A stretch of DNA of 64,000 bases from contig PDTB01000016.1 in assembly GCA_002748665.1 (NCBI GenBank), forward strand, positions 56,659 to 120,658, in the 5' to 3' direction. Under the pieces are notes generated by a model. It did no database searches, had not been told where the DNA came from, and worked only from the letters and a program-made list of their open reading frames with translations. Shown here piece by piece: positions 16,493 to 25,812 of the stretch; positions within the stretch are counted from its first letter, which is position 1, and each line of letters begins with the position of its first letter. The position numbers were made by a program, and so were the translations under genes. The DNA comes from Dethiosulfovibrio peptidovorans (GTDB taxonomy: Bacteria; Synergistota; Synergistia; Synergistales; Dethiosulfovibrionaceae).

Positions 16493-18741
16493 ATGTTTGT
16501 CTCCTCTCTCATTTCATCTTGCCGCATCCGAAGCCGCTTGTACACGGAGCAGCGGAGGGCCCAGCCCAGACGACGGGAACAGTAGCGTATTACGTCATCT
16601 AAAGCCCCTGAGCCTCCCAGGCGAAGCTTCCCCGCCTCTCCCATGGATTGAGCCAGAGATGAATCTCGAAGCACGGTCAACGCAGCATCCGCAAGCTGTC
16701 TGGGGTCGGAGGGGACAAGCCACTCGGCCTGCCCTAACAGTTTTTTCTGCACCAGTTTTCCCTTCTCCAGGATGGAGATCACGGGGACCCCCAGACCAGC
16801 ACACACCTGATTGGCCGTGCCACCCAATCCAAGAAGAACCTGGGCTTCCCGAGCAACGTCAGCCACAGGGCCATCGTACAGATCAACTCGAACATCGTCT
16901 TTGACCAAAGAAGGGCCGTCCAAAAACCAGCCTGGACACCCTTGAACCAGGCGGTCAATGTCCAATGTCGGAGCCAGAACGGCCACGAAGGAACATCTCT
17001 CTCGTCGCGCCATAAGATCCACAGCTCTGAGGAGAAGCCTCATGTCACAGTAAGCTCGTTCCCGACTTCCGGGAAGGATCAGAACAAGCTGCTCCGCCAC
17101 ATCCCGACGAAAGGCACCCTTTGTAGTATCCCCAACCAGGTCCATAATTGGGTTCCCGCCATATCGAGCCCGCACACCGGATCGACAAAGATCCTGAGCT
17201 GTCTCCCTATCCCTGGTCCAAACGATTCTGCATCGACGGCGAAGGATAGCCTGTTCGGCCATAAAGTGCCCGTGAAGGTAGGCGGTTTTAGCCGTGGCAA
17301 CCAGTACTGGAGAGAGACCCTGCCCCCAGAGGGTATGAAGCAAAAGGTAGACATCACCCACACATAGGGGAGTCCGTACGATTCCCCGAAGCCGCCGCCA
17401 CGCCTTAATCTGTGCCTTAATATGCCCCAAGAGACCGGAGCGAATGTCTGAGACCAGATCGTCGAGATGATATTTAACCACGCCACCTGTGGGGGTAACC
17501 GAGGGAGCCGAAGCTACGGGAATGCCTCGCTGACCGTACAACTCACCTCGCCCCACCAGGGGAAACCCCACTACCTGCGCCTGAGGAAAACGACTGTGGA
17601 GTTTTTGCGCCAGCAAGGCTCCCATAGCGTCCTCACCGTACCCGTTTGAGGCGACCACTATCCGAGGCCGCATGAACTCGGTCAGCGTCTTCCAGAAGCG
17701 GGACTCGTCCTCCAACTCGCTCTCCAGTAAGGGGACCAAAAGAGGAAAGGCTGGTTCCCATCGAGACGGCAAATTGTACACATCCTTCTCGGTACAGACA
17801 ACAGCCCAAGTAGCTGTCGTCCTATAGGATTGACCGATCTCTTCGAGATCCCTGAGGTCGTAGCGGTGGTGATCCTTGAAACGATATTCACGAGCAACGG
17901 AGACCCCCTGCTCCTGAAGGGAAACGAGAAAACTTCGGGGACTTCCTATGGCCGAGAAGGCCACCACGGCCCGATTATGAGGTGGAGGCGACGGACAAAG
18001 TTCCGTGCCATTCCAACGGCACCAACGGCTAATCCGAAGGGAGGATCGAAAGAGACGCTCTTCAGGCACGATGACCTTCAGTCGTCGTTCCAGAGAGCGA
18101 AGCTGTGACGGCTCGACCTGATCCACCTTGGTGATCACCACGATATGAGCCCGTCTCAGGCTGTCCAGAGGTTCCCGAAGGATTCCACCGGGAATGAGGC
18201 GACCGTTTCCGAAGGGACACGAGGCATCGATGAGAACCACATCCACATCTCGACCAAGCCGACGGTGCTGAAAGGCGTCGTCGGCCACCACAACCTGTAC
18301 CCCACGGCGTCCCAGAGCTCGGATATCGCCCATGCGATCTCGAGAGACGGCCACGTCGACCTGAGGTAAGCGATGAGAGAGAAGAAGGGGCTCATCACCC
18401 ACCTGATCCCGGTCGGCCCGACCTCCACGAAAGACCACGGGACGGGAGGTCTGGCCGCCGTACCCTCGGCTGACGATTCCCGGTTGGATTCCTCGGGCCA
18501 AGAGGCCTTTACTGAGAAGCTCGACAAACGGAGTCTTGTTGGTCCCCCCTAAGGTGACGTTCCCCACGCTGATCACCGGGAGAGGGGGCTCCTGGCTGCG
18601 TCGAACCCCCCGATCGAAGGCACCGTTTCTACACCGTGTCAGCAGAGAGACAAGCCATCCCAAGGGAGCCAGACAGAGCCAGGGAGAGAGAGGAGCCTCG
18701 CCCCTGGCGTGAGCCAGATAACTTCGAACAAAAGAGTTCAC
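16489..18741 (-). CDS. lpxK: Fusion protein: tetraacyldisaccharide 4'-kinase (LpxK) + LpxB-related glycosyltransferase-like domain
   Basis: At 750 residues this is about twice the length of LpxK. Residues ~1-355 are LpxK: membrane-proximal N-terminus, SVGNVTLGGTNKTPFVELL (modified P-loop), VSRGYGG, VVVADDAFQHRRL, ITKVDQ and FKDHHRY. Residues ~360-735 form a second GT-B-like module beginning VVASNGYGEDAMGALLA, with FPLVGRGELYGQRGIPV, and ending with VSILEKGKLVQKKLLGQAEW. This matches the lipid-A-disaccharide-synthase-related family best known from cyanobacteria. LpxK phosphorylates the 4' position of the lipid A disaccharide in the inner membrane. The role of the second domain is unknown; it may add a sugar. 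ATG 18741 overlaps msbA by 4 bp. Confidence 0.88.
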   Translation of the reverse strand: MNSFVRSYLAHARGEAPLSPWLCLAPLGWLVSLLTRCRNGAFDRGVRRSQEPPLPVISVGNVTLGGTNKTPFVELLSKGLLARGIQPGIVSRGYGGQTSRPVVFRGGRADRDQVGDEPLLLSHRLPQVDVAVSRDRMGDIRALGRRGVQVVVADDAFQHRRLGRDVDVVLIDASCPFGNGRLIPGGILREPLDSLRRAHIVVITKVDQVEPSQLRSLERRLKVIVPEERLFRSSLRISRWCRWNGTELCPSPPPHNRAVVAFSAIGSPRSFLVSLQEQGVSVAREYRFKDHHRYDLRDLEEIGQSYRTTATWAVVCTEKDVYNLPSRWEPAFPLLVPLLESELEDESRFWKTLTEFMRPRIVVASNGYGEDAMGALLAQKLHSRFPQAQVVGFPLVGRGELYGQRGIPVASAPSVTPTGGVVKYHLDDLVSDIRSGLLGHIKAQIKAWRRLRGIVRTPLCVGDVYLLLHTLWGQGLSPVLVATAKTAYLHGHFMAEQAILRRRCRIVWTRDRETAQDLCRSGVRARYGGNPIMDLVGDTTKGAFRRDVAEQLVLILPGSRERAYCDMRLLLRAVDLMARRERCSFVAVLAPTLDIDRLVQGCPGWFLDGPSLVKDDVRVDLYDGPVADVAREAQVLLGLGGTANQVCAGLGVPVISILEKGKLVQKKLLGQAEWLVPSDPRQLADAALTVLRDSSLAQSMGEAGKLRLGGSGALDDVIRYCSRRLGWALRCSVYKRLRMRQDEMREETNI

Positions 18742-20480
18742 GAGAGTCCTCCCTGCTGGATGGCATGAAGACGGCTGTAGAGCCCTCCTGATCGGATAAG
18801 CTCTTCGTGTACCCCCTCCTCAGCTATGACGCCGTTATCCAGGTAAAGAATTCGGTCGGCACCCCGTATGGTCGACAGACGGTGAGCAATGACAAAGGCC
18901 GTCCGTCCCTCCATGGCACGGTCCATAGCTCTCTGGATAGCCTGCTCCACCTGGACGTCTAAAGAGGATGTCGCCTCGTCCATGATGAGAATTCGTGGAT
19001 CACGGATAACCGCTCGGGCGATGGCCACTCGCTGCCTCTGACCACCGCTGAGGGTCACCCCCCGCTCGCCGATCTCAGACTCGTACCCTTGAGGAAGCCC
19101 CTCGATAAACCGTGCGATACCGGCTATCTCCGCAGCCTTCCGAACGTCGTAGTCGCTGGCACCGTCCATTCCGTAGGAAATATTGAACTTGAATGACCCT
19201 TTCATGAGAACAGGATCTTGAGGAACCACCCCGATCTGTCGCCGAAGAACACCCAAGTCGAGGCTTCTGACGTCATGATTGTCCACAGCGACCGTTCCCC
19301 TCTCGGGATCGTAAAACCTCTGGATCAGGTCGACCAGGGTAGATTTTCCCGAGCCAGTAGCGCCAACCAGGGCCACGGTCTCCCCAGGAGCCACCGAGAG
19401 GGAGATCCCCTGAAGCACCCAGGTATCGTCGTACCGAAACCATACGTTGCGAAAGTCCACTGAACCTCGAATAGATCGGAGGACCACGGGATTTTTCGGC
19501 GAGGTCACCCTGTCTCGGTTGTCGACAAGGTCGAAGATCCGTTCAGCAGCGGCAAGACCATGCTGGATCTGACTAACCACCCTTGAGAGAACCGTAACGG
19601 GATGGGCCATAAACCCGAGATATCCCAAAAAGGCGATCAGGTCCCCCGGGGTCATGACCCCGTCGACGACTGATCGACCACCTATCCAGAAGATAATCGC
19701 CAAAGCCACGATGAGCAGAAGTTCAACAGCCCCGGAGAGCACGGAGTTAACCTGAGTTCCCTTCATGAGCGCTTTAAAATGAGAGCGGCTCTGATCCTGA
19801 AAACGACGGAGCTCGGCAGCCTCCGTAGCAAAGGCCCGAACGATACGGATAGCCGAGAGAGCCTCCTCCGTCAGGGCCGACAGCCCCGCCAGGTTTTCCT
19901 GAACCTGGCGCCCCACGATCCGAAGTTTTTTGGAAGCCTTGTCGATCACCCACACGGTCAAGGGGAAAACCCCGAAAGTAACGACGGTCAATCGCCAGTT
20001 TATGTACAAAAGGAAGCCGAGCATTCCCACAGTGGTAATTCCCTGAACCACGAGATCCACCACGGCGTTGGTAACGGTCGTCTGAAGAACCGTGGCGTCG
20101 TTGGTTACCCGAGATATGAGTTCCCCCACCCGACGTCCGTTGATGTACTTCAGGGACATGGATTGGGCCGCAGCATAGGCCTGGACGCGAAGATCCAAGA
20201 CGACCTTCTGCCCCACCCAGGTCATGAGATATTTCTGACCGTACGAGGCCACTCCCTTGATAAGATACACCGCCACCAGGGACACGGCTACAAGGTTAAG
20301 CATGACGATGTCCTTTCGAATAAGGACGTCATCCACGACGTTCTTCATCAGCCACGGAGGCACCACAGCGCAGCAGGAGACCAGAACCATGCAGCCCAGA
20401 GCAGCGACGATCCTTCGAGTATAGGGTTTTGTGTAGGAGAGGACCCGCTTGTAGATGTCCCACGACGACGATGACTTCAT
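18738..20480 (-). CDS. msbA: Lipid A / core-LPS ABC flippase
   Basis: A 580-residue half-transporter. The N-terminal ~320 residues hold six membrane helices (first at GCMVLVSCCAVVPPWLM); the C-terminal ATPase has Walker A GATGSGKST, Q-loop GVVPQDPVLMKG, signature LSGGQRQRVAIARA, Walker B ILIMDEATSSLD and the H-loop IAHRLSTI. It flips lipid A across the inner membrane as a homodimer. Position between lpxK and lpxB/LpxB-like genes supports MsbA rather than a drug exporter. ATG 20480 overlaps the upstream stop by 4 bp. Confidence 0.92.
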   Translation of the reverse strand: MKSSSSWDIYKRVLSYTKPYTRRIVAALGCMVLVSCCAVVPPWLMKNVVDDVLIRKDIVMLNLVAVSLVAVYLIKGVASYGQKYLMTWVGQKVVLDLRVQAYAAAQSMSLKYINGRRVGELISRVTNDATVLQTTVTNAVVDLVVQGITTVGMLGFLLYINWRLTVVTFGVFPLTVWVIDKASKKLRIVGRQVQENLAGLSALTEEALSAIRIVRAFATEAAELRRFQDQSRSHFKALMKGTQVNSVLSGAVELLLIVALAIIFWIGGRSVVDGVMTPGDLIAFLGYLGFMAHPVTVLSRVVSQIQHGLAAAERIFDLVDNRDRVTSPKNPVVLRSIRGSVDFRNVWFRYDDTWVLQGISLSVAPGETVALVGATGSGKSTLVDLIQRFYDPERGTVAVDNHDVRSLDLGVLRRQIGVVPQDPVLMKGSFKFNISYGMDGASDYDVRKAAEIAGIARFIEGLPQGYESEIGERGVTLSGGQRQRVAIARAVIRDPRILIMDEATSSLDVQVEQAIQRAMDRAMEGRTAFVIAHRLSTIRGADRILYLDNGVIAEEGVHEELIRSGGLYSRLHAIQQGGLS

Positions 20481-21583
20481 GTTCTGATACCGACCAACCT
20501 TTCCAGTTCATCGCAGAGACGGGACGACGGCGACGGAGCACTTGCATCGCTCATAGCCTGGAGTGTCCGCCTCTGCCAATTCAGCCACCTCTGGTCGTCC
20601 AGAAGGACATCAATCCGATGGGCTAAATCCACCGGGGAAACATCGCCAACGAGTTCGGGCATGATCTCCTGAGACGCCAACCGATTCGGCCAGGCCAAAT
20701 ACCCCCGTCGGCCAGCCGCACGGCGGAGGAGCGATTCCTTGAGAGCTACTCCACCAGGAAAAGAGAGAAGCCACCCCTTGAGGCCGCTCAGAGGGATCCG
20801 ACGTAAAAATTCAAAGGGAACCACGACCAGAGAGGGGATCCCTGCGTGCATGAGCTCCAACGTGTTGGTGCCTGGCTGAGTCACAGCCAGATCGGCCCCA
20901 GCCAAAGCTGCCCGAGTTCCTCCTGAAAAAGGCCGAACTCCCGAGCGGAGCCAAAGCCGCTTTTCCTGATCATCAACGAAAGGCGGCAGAAGCGAGACGA
21001 CCTGGAGGTCCCGTCTTGGTCGAAGGGCTCTGACAGTTCGTCCCACGTAGGCTCGAACGGCCTCCCGTATGGCCGGCCGACTGCCTGGAAGGATGAGCAG
21101 CCTACGGCCTCCAGGGAGCCAAGGTGTGGGGGCCTTTAAATCCAAAGTCAACCCGTCAGAGACCAGGTCGCCCAGGCTCAGAGTAGAGGGCGTCATGGTC
21201 GATGCCATGTTGGGAAAGGCCGTGGCCGACAGGTCACATCGATTCAAGCCCCTCTTGGGGCCATAAGCATAGCAAGCCAGAGGGGACCGGTTCAACGCCG
21301 AGGCGATCCTGCCAAAGAGGAGGTCGCCTCCAAGCTGGACAAACAGATCATAGCGACCATGCCCCAAAGCCACGATACTCTTTAATGGCTGACAGGGCCC
21401 AACCACAGCCCTTGTCCATGAGAAATGCCGAGCGGCCCGACGTTCCATACCTGAAGCAAAAGGACACGCTAACAGGTGGACATCCACAACCCACCTCCGG
21501 CGAGCCATTTCTGTTCCCAGAGGACGGGCCCAGCCCCAGAGCTCGCCAGGACCATTGACCAGGAAAGCGACCTTTTTTCTCAC
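20477..21583 (-). CDS. LpxB-like putative glycosyltransferase
   Basis: A 368-residue protein related to, but distinct from, LpxB. Seen: an N-terminal VAFLVNGPGELWGWARPLGT motif (pattern NGPGE..xW.RP) and LLILPGSRPAIREAV, which resembles the LPGSR loop of LpxB. A C-terminal VTQPGTNTLELMHAGIPSLVVVPF parallels the donor-binding site of GT19/GT28-like enzymes. A similar protein occurs in cyanobacteria next to LPS-type genes. GTG 21583 gives a GTGA overlap with lpxB, the standard spacing in this operon. Substrate is unknown. It and the LpxK fusion domain are two additional LpxB-type proteins beside true LpxB. Confidence 0.65.
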   Translation of the reverse strand: MRKKVAFLVNGPGELWGWARPLGTEMARRRWVVDVHLLACPFASGMERRAARHFSWTRAVVGPCQPLKSIVALGHGRYDLFVQLGGDLLFGRIASALNRSPLACYAYGPKRGLNRCDLSATAFPNMASTMTPSTLSLGDLVSDGLTLDLKAPTPWLPGGRRLLILPGSRPAIREAVRAYVGRTVRALRPRRDLQVVSLLPPFVDDQEKRLWLRSGVRPFSGGTRAALAGADLAVTQPGTNTLELMHAGIPSLVVVPFEFLRRIPLSGLKGWLLSFPGGVALKESLLRRAAGRRGYLAWPNRLASQEIMPELVGDVSPVDLAHRIDVLLDDQRWLNWQRRTLQAMSDASAPSPSSRLCDELERLVGIRT

Positions 21584-22656
21584 GGCGTCAGCACCAAGCT
21601 TGCCCAAAATTCCGAGGCCCCCGAACGGCCCATCTGCCTCCGACAGATGGACAGGCTCCGATGAACTGGCTCAGGACATCGTGTATATTCAGCCAAAGCT
21701 CGAAGAATAGCCGGAACGGTGCATCGATCCTGGAGAAGCTCAGGGTAAACCATTCTCCCGGCCATGACGTTGGGAATCGAGACGAAAGGAAGGTTCACAA
21801 AGGCTCGATACACAACCCATTCCAAAGGTGTACCTCGATAGAGCACCGTCATAAACCGATCGGCTATCATGGCCTCTACGGCCACGGTCCCACTGGCACC
21901 GACAGCCATGGACGTCTCGGCTAAAAGACGGGGGACATCGCCACACCGTACCGTCCACCCGGCAAGAGCCTCCAACACCTGTGCCCTGAAAACCCCCTGT
22001 ACATTGTCGGCAAGGGAAAACACAGGGGACCAGCCCCCATCAGCCAGTCTCTCGGCCAGCGAACGAAGTACAGGAAGAAGCCTGGAGATCTCGGAGTGGC
22101 GGCTTCCGGGAAGCAGGGCTACACCATGGGGATCGGCGGCTCTTTTGGGAAGGGAGCGACCCACCATAGGATGTCCCACCCACGCTGTCGGCACCCCGTG
22201 GTCCTGAAGGAAGCGATGTTCAAAACCAAACAGGGGAAGACACATATCGAAGAGTTGTCGCAACGGGACGACCCTCCGACGGCGCCAAGCCCAGACAGTA
22301 GGCGGCGAGAGGAAAAAAACCTTTCCCGCATACCCTTTACGACGAAGTCGCCGAACCAGGGGGATGTGAAAATCTGGACTATCGGCCACGACGACAGCAC
22401 GAGGGCGTCGACGAAGCACCTCCGAGACCATCTGGTCGGCCAGACACCAGAGCCGAGGAAGGGCCGCTGCCGCCTGGGAAATCCCCATGATCTGAAGTTC
22501 GGAGCTGGACCATCGAAGCCGGACACCGGCCGCTCGGGATCGCTCGCCAGCCATTCCCCACAAGATACCCGTATATCCCTGACGTCGAAGTCCCCGAGCG
22601 AGGTCAGCGATGAGAGTATCGCCCGAGGCCTCGCCACAGCTCAGGAAGATGGACAC
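21580..22656 (-). CDS. lpxB: Lipid-A-disaccharide synthase
   Basis: This 358-residue GT19 enzyme joins UDP-diacylglucosamine and lipid X. Seen: FLSCGEASGDTLIADLARGL at the N-terminus, ELQIMGISQA, ADSPDFHIPLVRRLRRKG, SPPTVWAWRRRR, WVGHPMVG, ALLPGSRHSEI and VGASGTVAVEAMIADRFMTVLYRG. These are the canonical LpxB blocks. The start is GTG 22656, overlapping lpxI by 16 bp, and matches the usual M-x-IF-x-S-x-GEASGD N-terminus. It is slightly shorter than the E. coli enzyme (382). Confidence 0.94.
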   Translation of the reverse strand: MSIFLSCGEASGDTLIADLARGLRRQGYTGILWGMAGERSRAAGVRLRWSSSELQIMGISQAAAALPRLWCLADQMVSEVLRRRPRAVVVADSPDFHIPLVRRLRRKGYAGKVFFLSPPTVWAWRRRRVVPLRQLFDMCLPLFGFEHRFLQDHGVPTAWVGHPMVGRSLPKRAADPHGVALLPGSRHSEISRLLPVLRSLAERLADGGWSPVFSLADNVQGVFRAQVLEALAGWTVRCGDVPRLLAETSMAVGASGTVAVEAMIADRFMTVLYRGTPLEWVVYRAFVNLPFVSIPNVMAGRMVYPELLQDRCTVPAILRALAEYTRCPEPVHRSLSICRRQMGRSGASEFWASLVLTP

Positions 22657-23462
22657 GGCTCCACCCCGATCACAGAGATCCCCAGCTCATTGGCCAGAGA
22701 GACAAAGTATTCCCTCTCAACGATAAGCCCATTGCCCGCTTCGATAGCCATGCAGGAGAGGCCAGCCTCCGCCATGACACGAAGGGTATCTCCTCCAACC
22801 ACGGGGATGTCAAACCGACGATCCTGATCGGATCGCATGCCCTTAACCAGGACTCCAGACGGAACGATCCCCCCAGCGCGCCTGATCGTCCGGTCCGTCC
22901 CCTCCATGGCTTCCACGGCAACCACAGCACACTTGGAGACGACCAAGGACTGACCGAAAGACAGGGGAAGCAACCGCCCCAGGATCTTTCGACCATACTC
23001 AACGTCCTCCAGATCGGCGGATGACGGCTCGGGCCCTGCCACGGTTCCCAGAGGCACTATCATCTCGGGGACCACCGATTCGTAGCCTAAAACCAAGATG
23101 CCCAGCTTTTCAAGACGTTGGATGACAGCCCCCAAAAGGGCATGATCGTTGCGATCAGCCAAGCCGGAGACGAGGCTGTCTGCCTCTCTATCCAAAGAGG
23201 AGCCGTAGATCATCGTCTTGGGCACGTATCCAGCCAGAAGGACCCGTTTGACCCGACGCAGAGCGAAACTGGCAAAAATCTTAACAAGATTTACATCCTT
23301 AACAGGGAGGAGCGTCGCACCGGGAAGGTCAAGTTCGGAATAATCAGCCCGCAAGGCATAGACCAATGGGCGCTCTCCTCTGGCCAGCAGGTTCCGAAGG
23401 ATAAATAGGGGCAGAGTACCTTCCCCGGCCACCAAAGCCAGTTTGCCAGATCCCATGCTCAT
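22641..23462 (-). CDS. lpxI: UDP-2,3-diacylglucosamine pyrophosphatase LpxI (DUF1009)
   Basis: A 273-residue LpxI, the non-homologous alternative to LpxH. It hydrolyses UDP-2,3-diacylglucosamine to lipid X and UMP. Seen: LALVAGEGTLPLFI, the NDHALLGAVIQRLE block, FGQSLVVSKCAVVAVEAMEGTDRTI and C-terminal MAIEAGNGLIVEREYFV; the glutamates and aspartates of VEAMEGTDRTI are typical of the family. I placed the start at ATG 23462, where the permease TGA and this ATG share one base (TGATG). A much longer frame upstream lies inside the permease gene. It provides lipid X to LpxB directly downstream. Confidence 0.92.
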   Translation of the reverse strand: MSMGSGKLALVAGEGTLPLFILRNLLARGERPLVYALRADYSELDLPGATLLPVKDVNLVKIFASFALRRVKRVLLAGYVPKTMIYGSSLDREADSLVSGLADRNDHALLGAVIQRLEKLGILVLGYESVVPEMIVPLGTVAGPEPSSADLEDVEYGRKILGRLLPLSFGQSLVVSKCAVVAVEAMEGTDRTIRRAGGIVPSGVLVKGMRSDQDRRFDIPVVGGDTLRVMAEAGLSCMAIEAGNGLIVEREYFVSLANELGISVIGVEPCPSS

Positions 23463-24559
23463 CACCTGTTGGCCCGAACGGTTAACACACCGCCACAGAC
23501 CAAAAAAACGATGTTCGGAAGCCACGCCGCAAGGAAGGGCGGCATGTGTCCGCTCTCTCCCAAAGCCCGCCCCATGGACATGACCACATAGTAGGCAAAA
23601 ACGATGAGGACGCTCAGGCCAAACCCCATGCCCATGCCCCCCTTTCTCTGGGGTCGAACCCCCAGAGCCGCCCCGATCAGAGCGAGGACCAAGCTGGCCC
23701 ACGGCACGGCCAGATGAAGATGATAGGATACCCACAAGGGAGCAAGGTTCGCTCCCTGAGCTTTCATGACCCTTATGTGACGGCGAAGCTCCTTAATGCT
23801 CATCTCGTCGGGTTTTTGGGAGGTTCGATCGACCTGGGATGGACTGAGGTTAAGAGAAAGCTTCTGAGACTTGAACCCAAAGAGAAAAGTCACCTGTCCC
23901 ATATCGTCGACGGAAAAGACCTGTCCGTCGGACAGAGACCAGACACCACGAGCCCACCCCCCTTTTTCGGCAGTGGTGATCCGGTGAAGACGTCCTTCCT
24001 CGAACTCCTGAACGACCACATCGTTCATGGTCCCGCTCCTTGGCCGAAGTTGGCCGATGTAGATCACCCTGTTCAGCCGTCCTCCGTGCTCGTCCTTGAG
24101 AAAGACTCTTTCCTGAAGCAGTGCGGGCTTTTCATGGAGCACGTCAAAACGAAGCACGTTATCGGCAGCTCGATTGGCCAGAGGGACCAGAGTCTCGTTA
24201 AGCAACAGGGCTGAGAGAGCCACCAGGGCAGCCCCAAACAGGACAGGCACTGCAATCCGCTGAAAAGAGATTCCAGACGCCTTGAGGGCCACGACCTCGC
24301 TGTTCACCGACAGGCGACCAAAGGTAAGCAAGGTGGACAGAAGACAGGACATGGGGAGGGTGAGAACCACGACTGCCGGAAGCTTGTACAGGAAAAGCTT
24401 GGAGACTGTTAAGAGGGAGATTCCCCTCTCCACGACCATCTCGGCGACCTTGAAGAGCAGGTCGCCAGCCACCAGGATGACTGTGAAGGTCAAGACACCA
24501 AAGAGGAAAGCCCCTCCCAGTTCCCTGAGGATGAATCGGTCAAGGATCCGCCCCTTCAC
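23462..24559 (-). CDS. LPS export permease, LptF/LptG (YjgP/YjgQ) family
   Basis: A 365-residue inner-membrane permease subunit of the LPS bridge. Seen: MKGRILDRFILRELGGAFLFGV, the usual N-terminal cytoplasmic helix plus first TM; MSCLLSTLLTFGRLSVNSEVVALKASGIS, the coupling-helix region; a periplasmic beta-jellyroll of ~150 residues; and three C-terminal TM helices. Only one LptF/G gene is visible here; E. coli uses two different ones, so the partner is elsewhere or this acts as a homodimer. GTG 24559 overlaps the kdsC stop as GTGA. Confidence 0.88.
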   Translation of the reverse strand: MKGRILDRFILRELGGAFLFGVLTFTVILVAGDLLFKVAEMVVERGISLLTVSKLFLYKLPAVVVLTLPMSCLLSTLLTFGRLSVNSEVVALKASGISFQRIAVPVLFGAALVALSALLLNETLVPLANRAADNVLRFDVLHEKPALLQERVFLKDEHGGRLNRVIYIGQLRPRSGTMNDVVVQEFEEGRLHRITTAEKGGWARGVWSLSDGQVFSVDDMGQVTFLFGFKSQKLSLNLSPSQVDRTSQKPDEMSIKELRRHIRVMKAQGANLAPLWVSYHLHLAVPWASLVLALIGAALGVRPQRKGGMGMGFGLSVLIVFAYYVVMSMGRALGESGHMPPFLAAWLPNIVFLVCGGVLTVRANR

Positions 24560-25029
24560 CGAAGCCCCTCCGCGATAAGGCGATCAACGACCTCCCGGAG
24601 AGCTCCTCTACCGCCGGGGCAACGGGTTACCCAGTCAGCAGCGGCCTTGGCCTCATCCACGCCATCGGCAACGACAACCCCCATCCCGGCCCACCTGAGG
24701 CACTCGATATCGTTGACGTCGTCTCCCACGTAGACCACCTGATCGGGGGAGAAGCCCAAGGATTGAGCCAGTGCCATGAGATCACCTAACTTATCCTTTG
24801 TACCGTTATAGAGGTGTTGGACCTCAAGCTCAGCAGCTCGAGCGACAGTGGACGCCGAGGTTCGGCCGCTGATAAAGGCGACCACACCGCCCCGTTTTCG
24901 GAAAGTAACCAACGCCGTGCCGTCCTTCACGTCGTACCGTTTCATCTCTCGACCATCACCCGACAGGTAGATGGCCCCATCGGTCAGGGTTCCATCCACA
25001 TCGAGAGCCAGAAGCTCCACGGTCTTCAT
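24556..25029 (-). CDS. kdsC: Kdo-8-phosphate phosphatase
   Basis: A 157-residue HAD-family (C0) phosphatase giving Kdo from Kdo-8-P. Seen: the catalytic DVDGTLTDGAIYL, then DVKDGTALVTFRKRGG, FISGRTS, and the C-terminal metal site VVYVGDDVNDIECL. The small size without a cap domain is typical for KdsC tetramers. ATG 25029 overlaps lpxA by 4 bp (ATGA); a GTG three codons upstream is possible. Together with kdsD, kdsA, kdsB and waaA it completes Kdo biosynthesis in this operon. Confidence 0.94.
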   Translation of the reverse strand: MKTVELLALDVDGTLTDGAIYLSGDGREMKRYDVKDGTALVTFRKRGGVVAFISGRTSASTVARAAELEVQHLYNGTKDKLGDLMALAQSLGFSPDQVVYVGDDVNDIECLRWAGMGVVVADGVDEAKAAADWVTRCPGGRGALREVVDRLIAEGLR

Positions 25030-25808
25030 CGACACCACGAGGCCAGGCCCCGTCGACTGGATCCCAAGAAATCAAGTATCTCGGAAGCATAGGTGCTTTC
25101 TCCCATCTCCTGTTTAAGTATCTCTGCGGCTTCTTTCATGGGATGGCCGGAACGATACAGGAGACCATACACCTCTTTAATCTCTTTTCGCTGAGCGGCG
25201 GAAAAGCCAGCCCGACGGAGTCCCACGACGTTCAAGCCGTATATCCTGGCAGGATGCCCATCGGCGGTGACATAGGGGGGGATGTCCTTGACCACTTTGG
25301 TCGCCCCACCGATCATACAGTATCGCCCCACAGAGACAAACTGATGGAGCCCGGAGAGCCCACTCATGACCGCCCCGTCTCCCATAGACGAATACCCTGC
25401 AAAAGCCGACTTATTGGCCACGGTGACGTGAGAACCGATAACCACGTTATGTCCAACATGGACAGCCTCCATGAGCAGAGTACCGTCACCGACAACAGTC
25501 TCCTTGCCCACCCCAGAGGCCCGATGGACAGTGACGGCTTCTCGAAGGACAACGTCATCACCGACACGAACCCAGGATTCCTCTCCCTTGAAATCATGGT
25601 CCTGAGGCTCACCACCAAGGACGGTATGCTCGTAGATACGGCATCGGGCCCCAACGGACACATAGTCCATAATCCTGACAAAGGCTCCCAGAACGGTCCC
25701 GGGACCAATGGAGACAGCCCCGTCAATCACCGAGTACGGACCGACGATCACATCGTCAGCCAAAGACGCCTGGGCTGAGACCAATGCCGTAGGATGCACG
25801 AGAGACAC
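25026..25808 (-). CDS. lpxA: UDP-GlcNAc acyltransferase
   Basis: A 260-residue left-handed beta-helix acyltransferase starting lipid A synthesis by adding the 3-O acyl chain. Seen: N-terminal VHPTALVSAQASLADDVIVG hexapeptide repeats, the catalytic histidine in MEAVHVGHNVVIG, VMSGLSGLHQFVSVG and a C-terminal helical domain. The gene starts at GTG 25808, 4 bp after the fabZ TAA, with GGAG 8 nt upstream; this gives a length equal to E. coli LpxA (262). A longer frame upstream lies within fabZ. Confidence 0.95.
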   Translation of the reverse strand: MSLVHPTALVSAQASLADDVIVGPYSVIDGAVSIGPGTVLGAFVRIMDYVSVGARCRIYEHTVLGGEPQDHDFKGEESWVRVGDDVVLREAVTVHRASGVGKETVVGDGTLLMEAVHVGHNVVIGSHVTVANKSAFAGYSSMGDGAVMSGLSGLHQFVSVGRYCMIGGATKVVKDIPPYVTADGHPARIYGLNVVGLRRAGFSAAQRKEIKEVYGLLYRSGHPMKEAAEILKQEMGESTYASEILDFLGSSRRGLASWCR

Positions 25809-25812
25809 CGCA

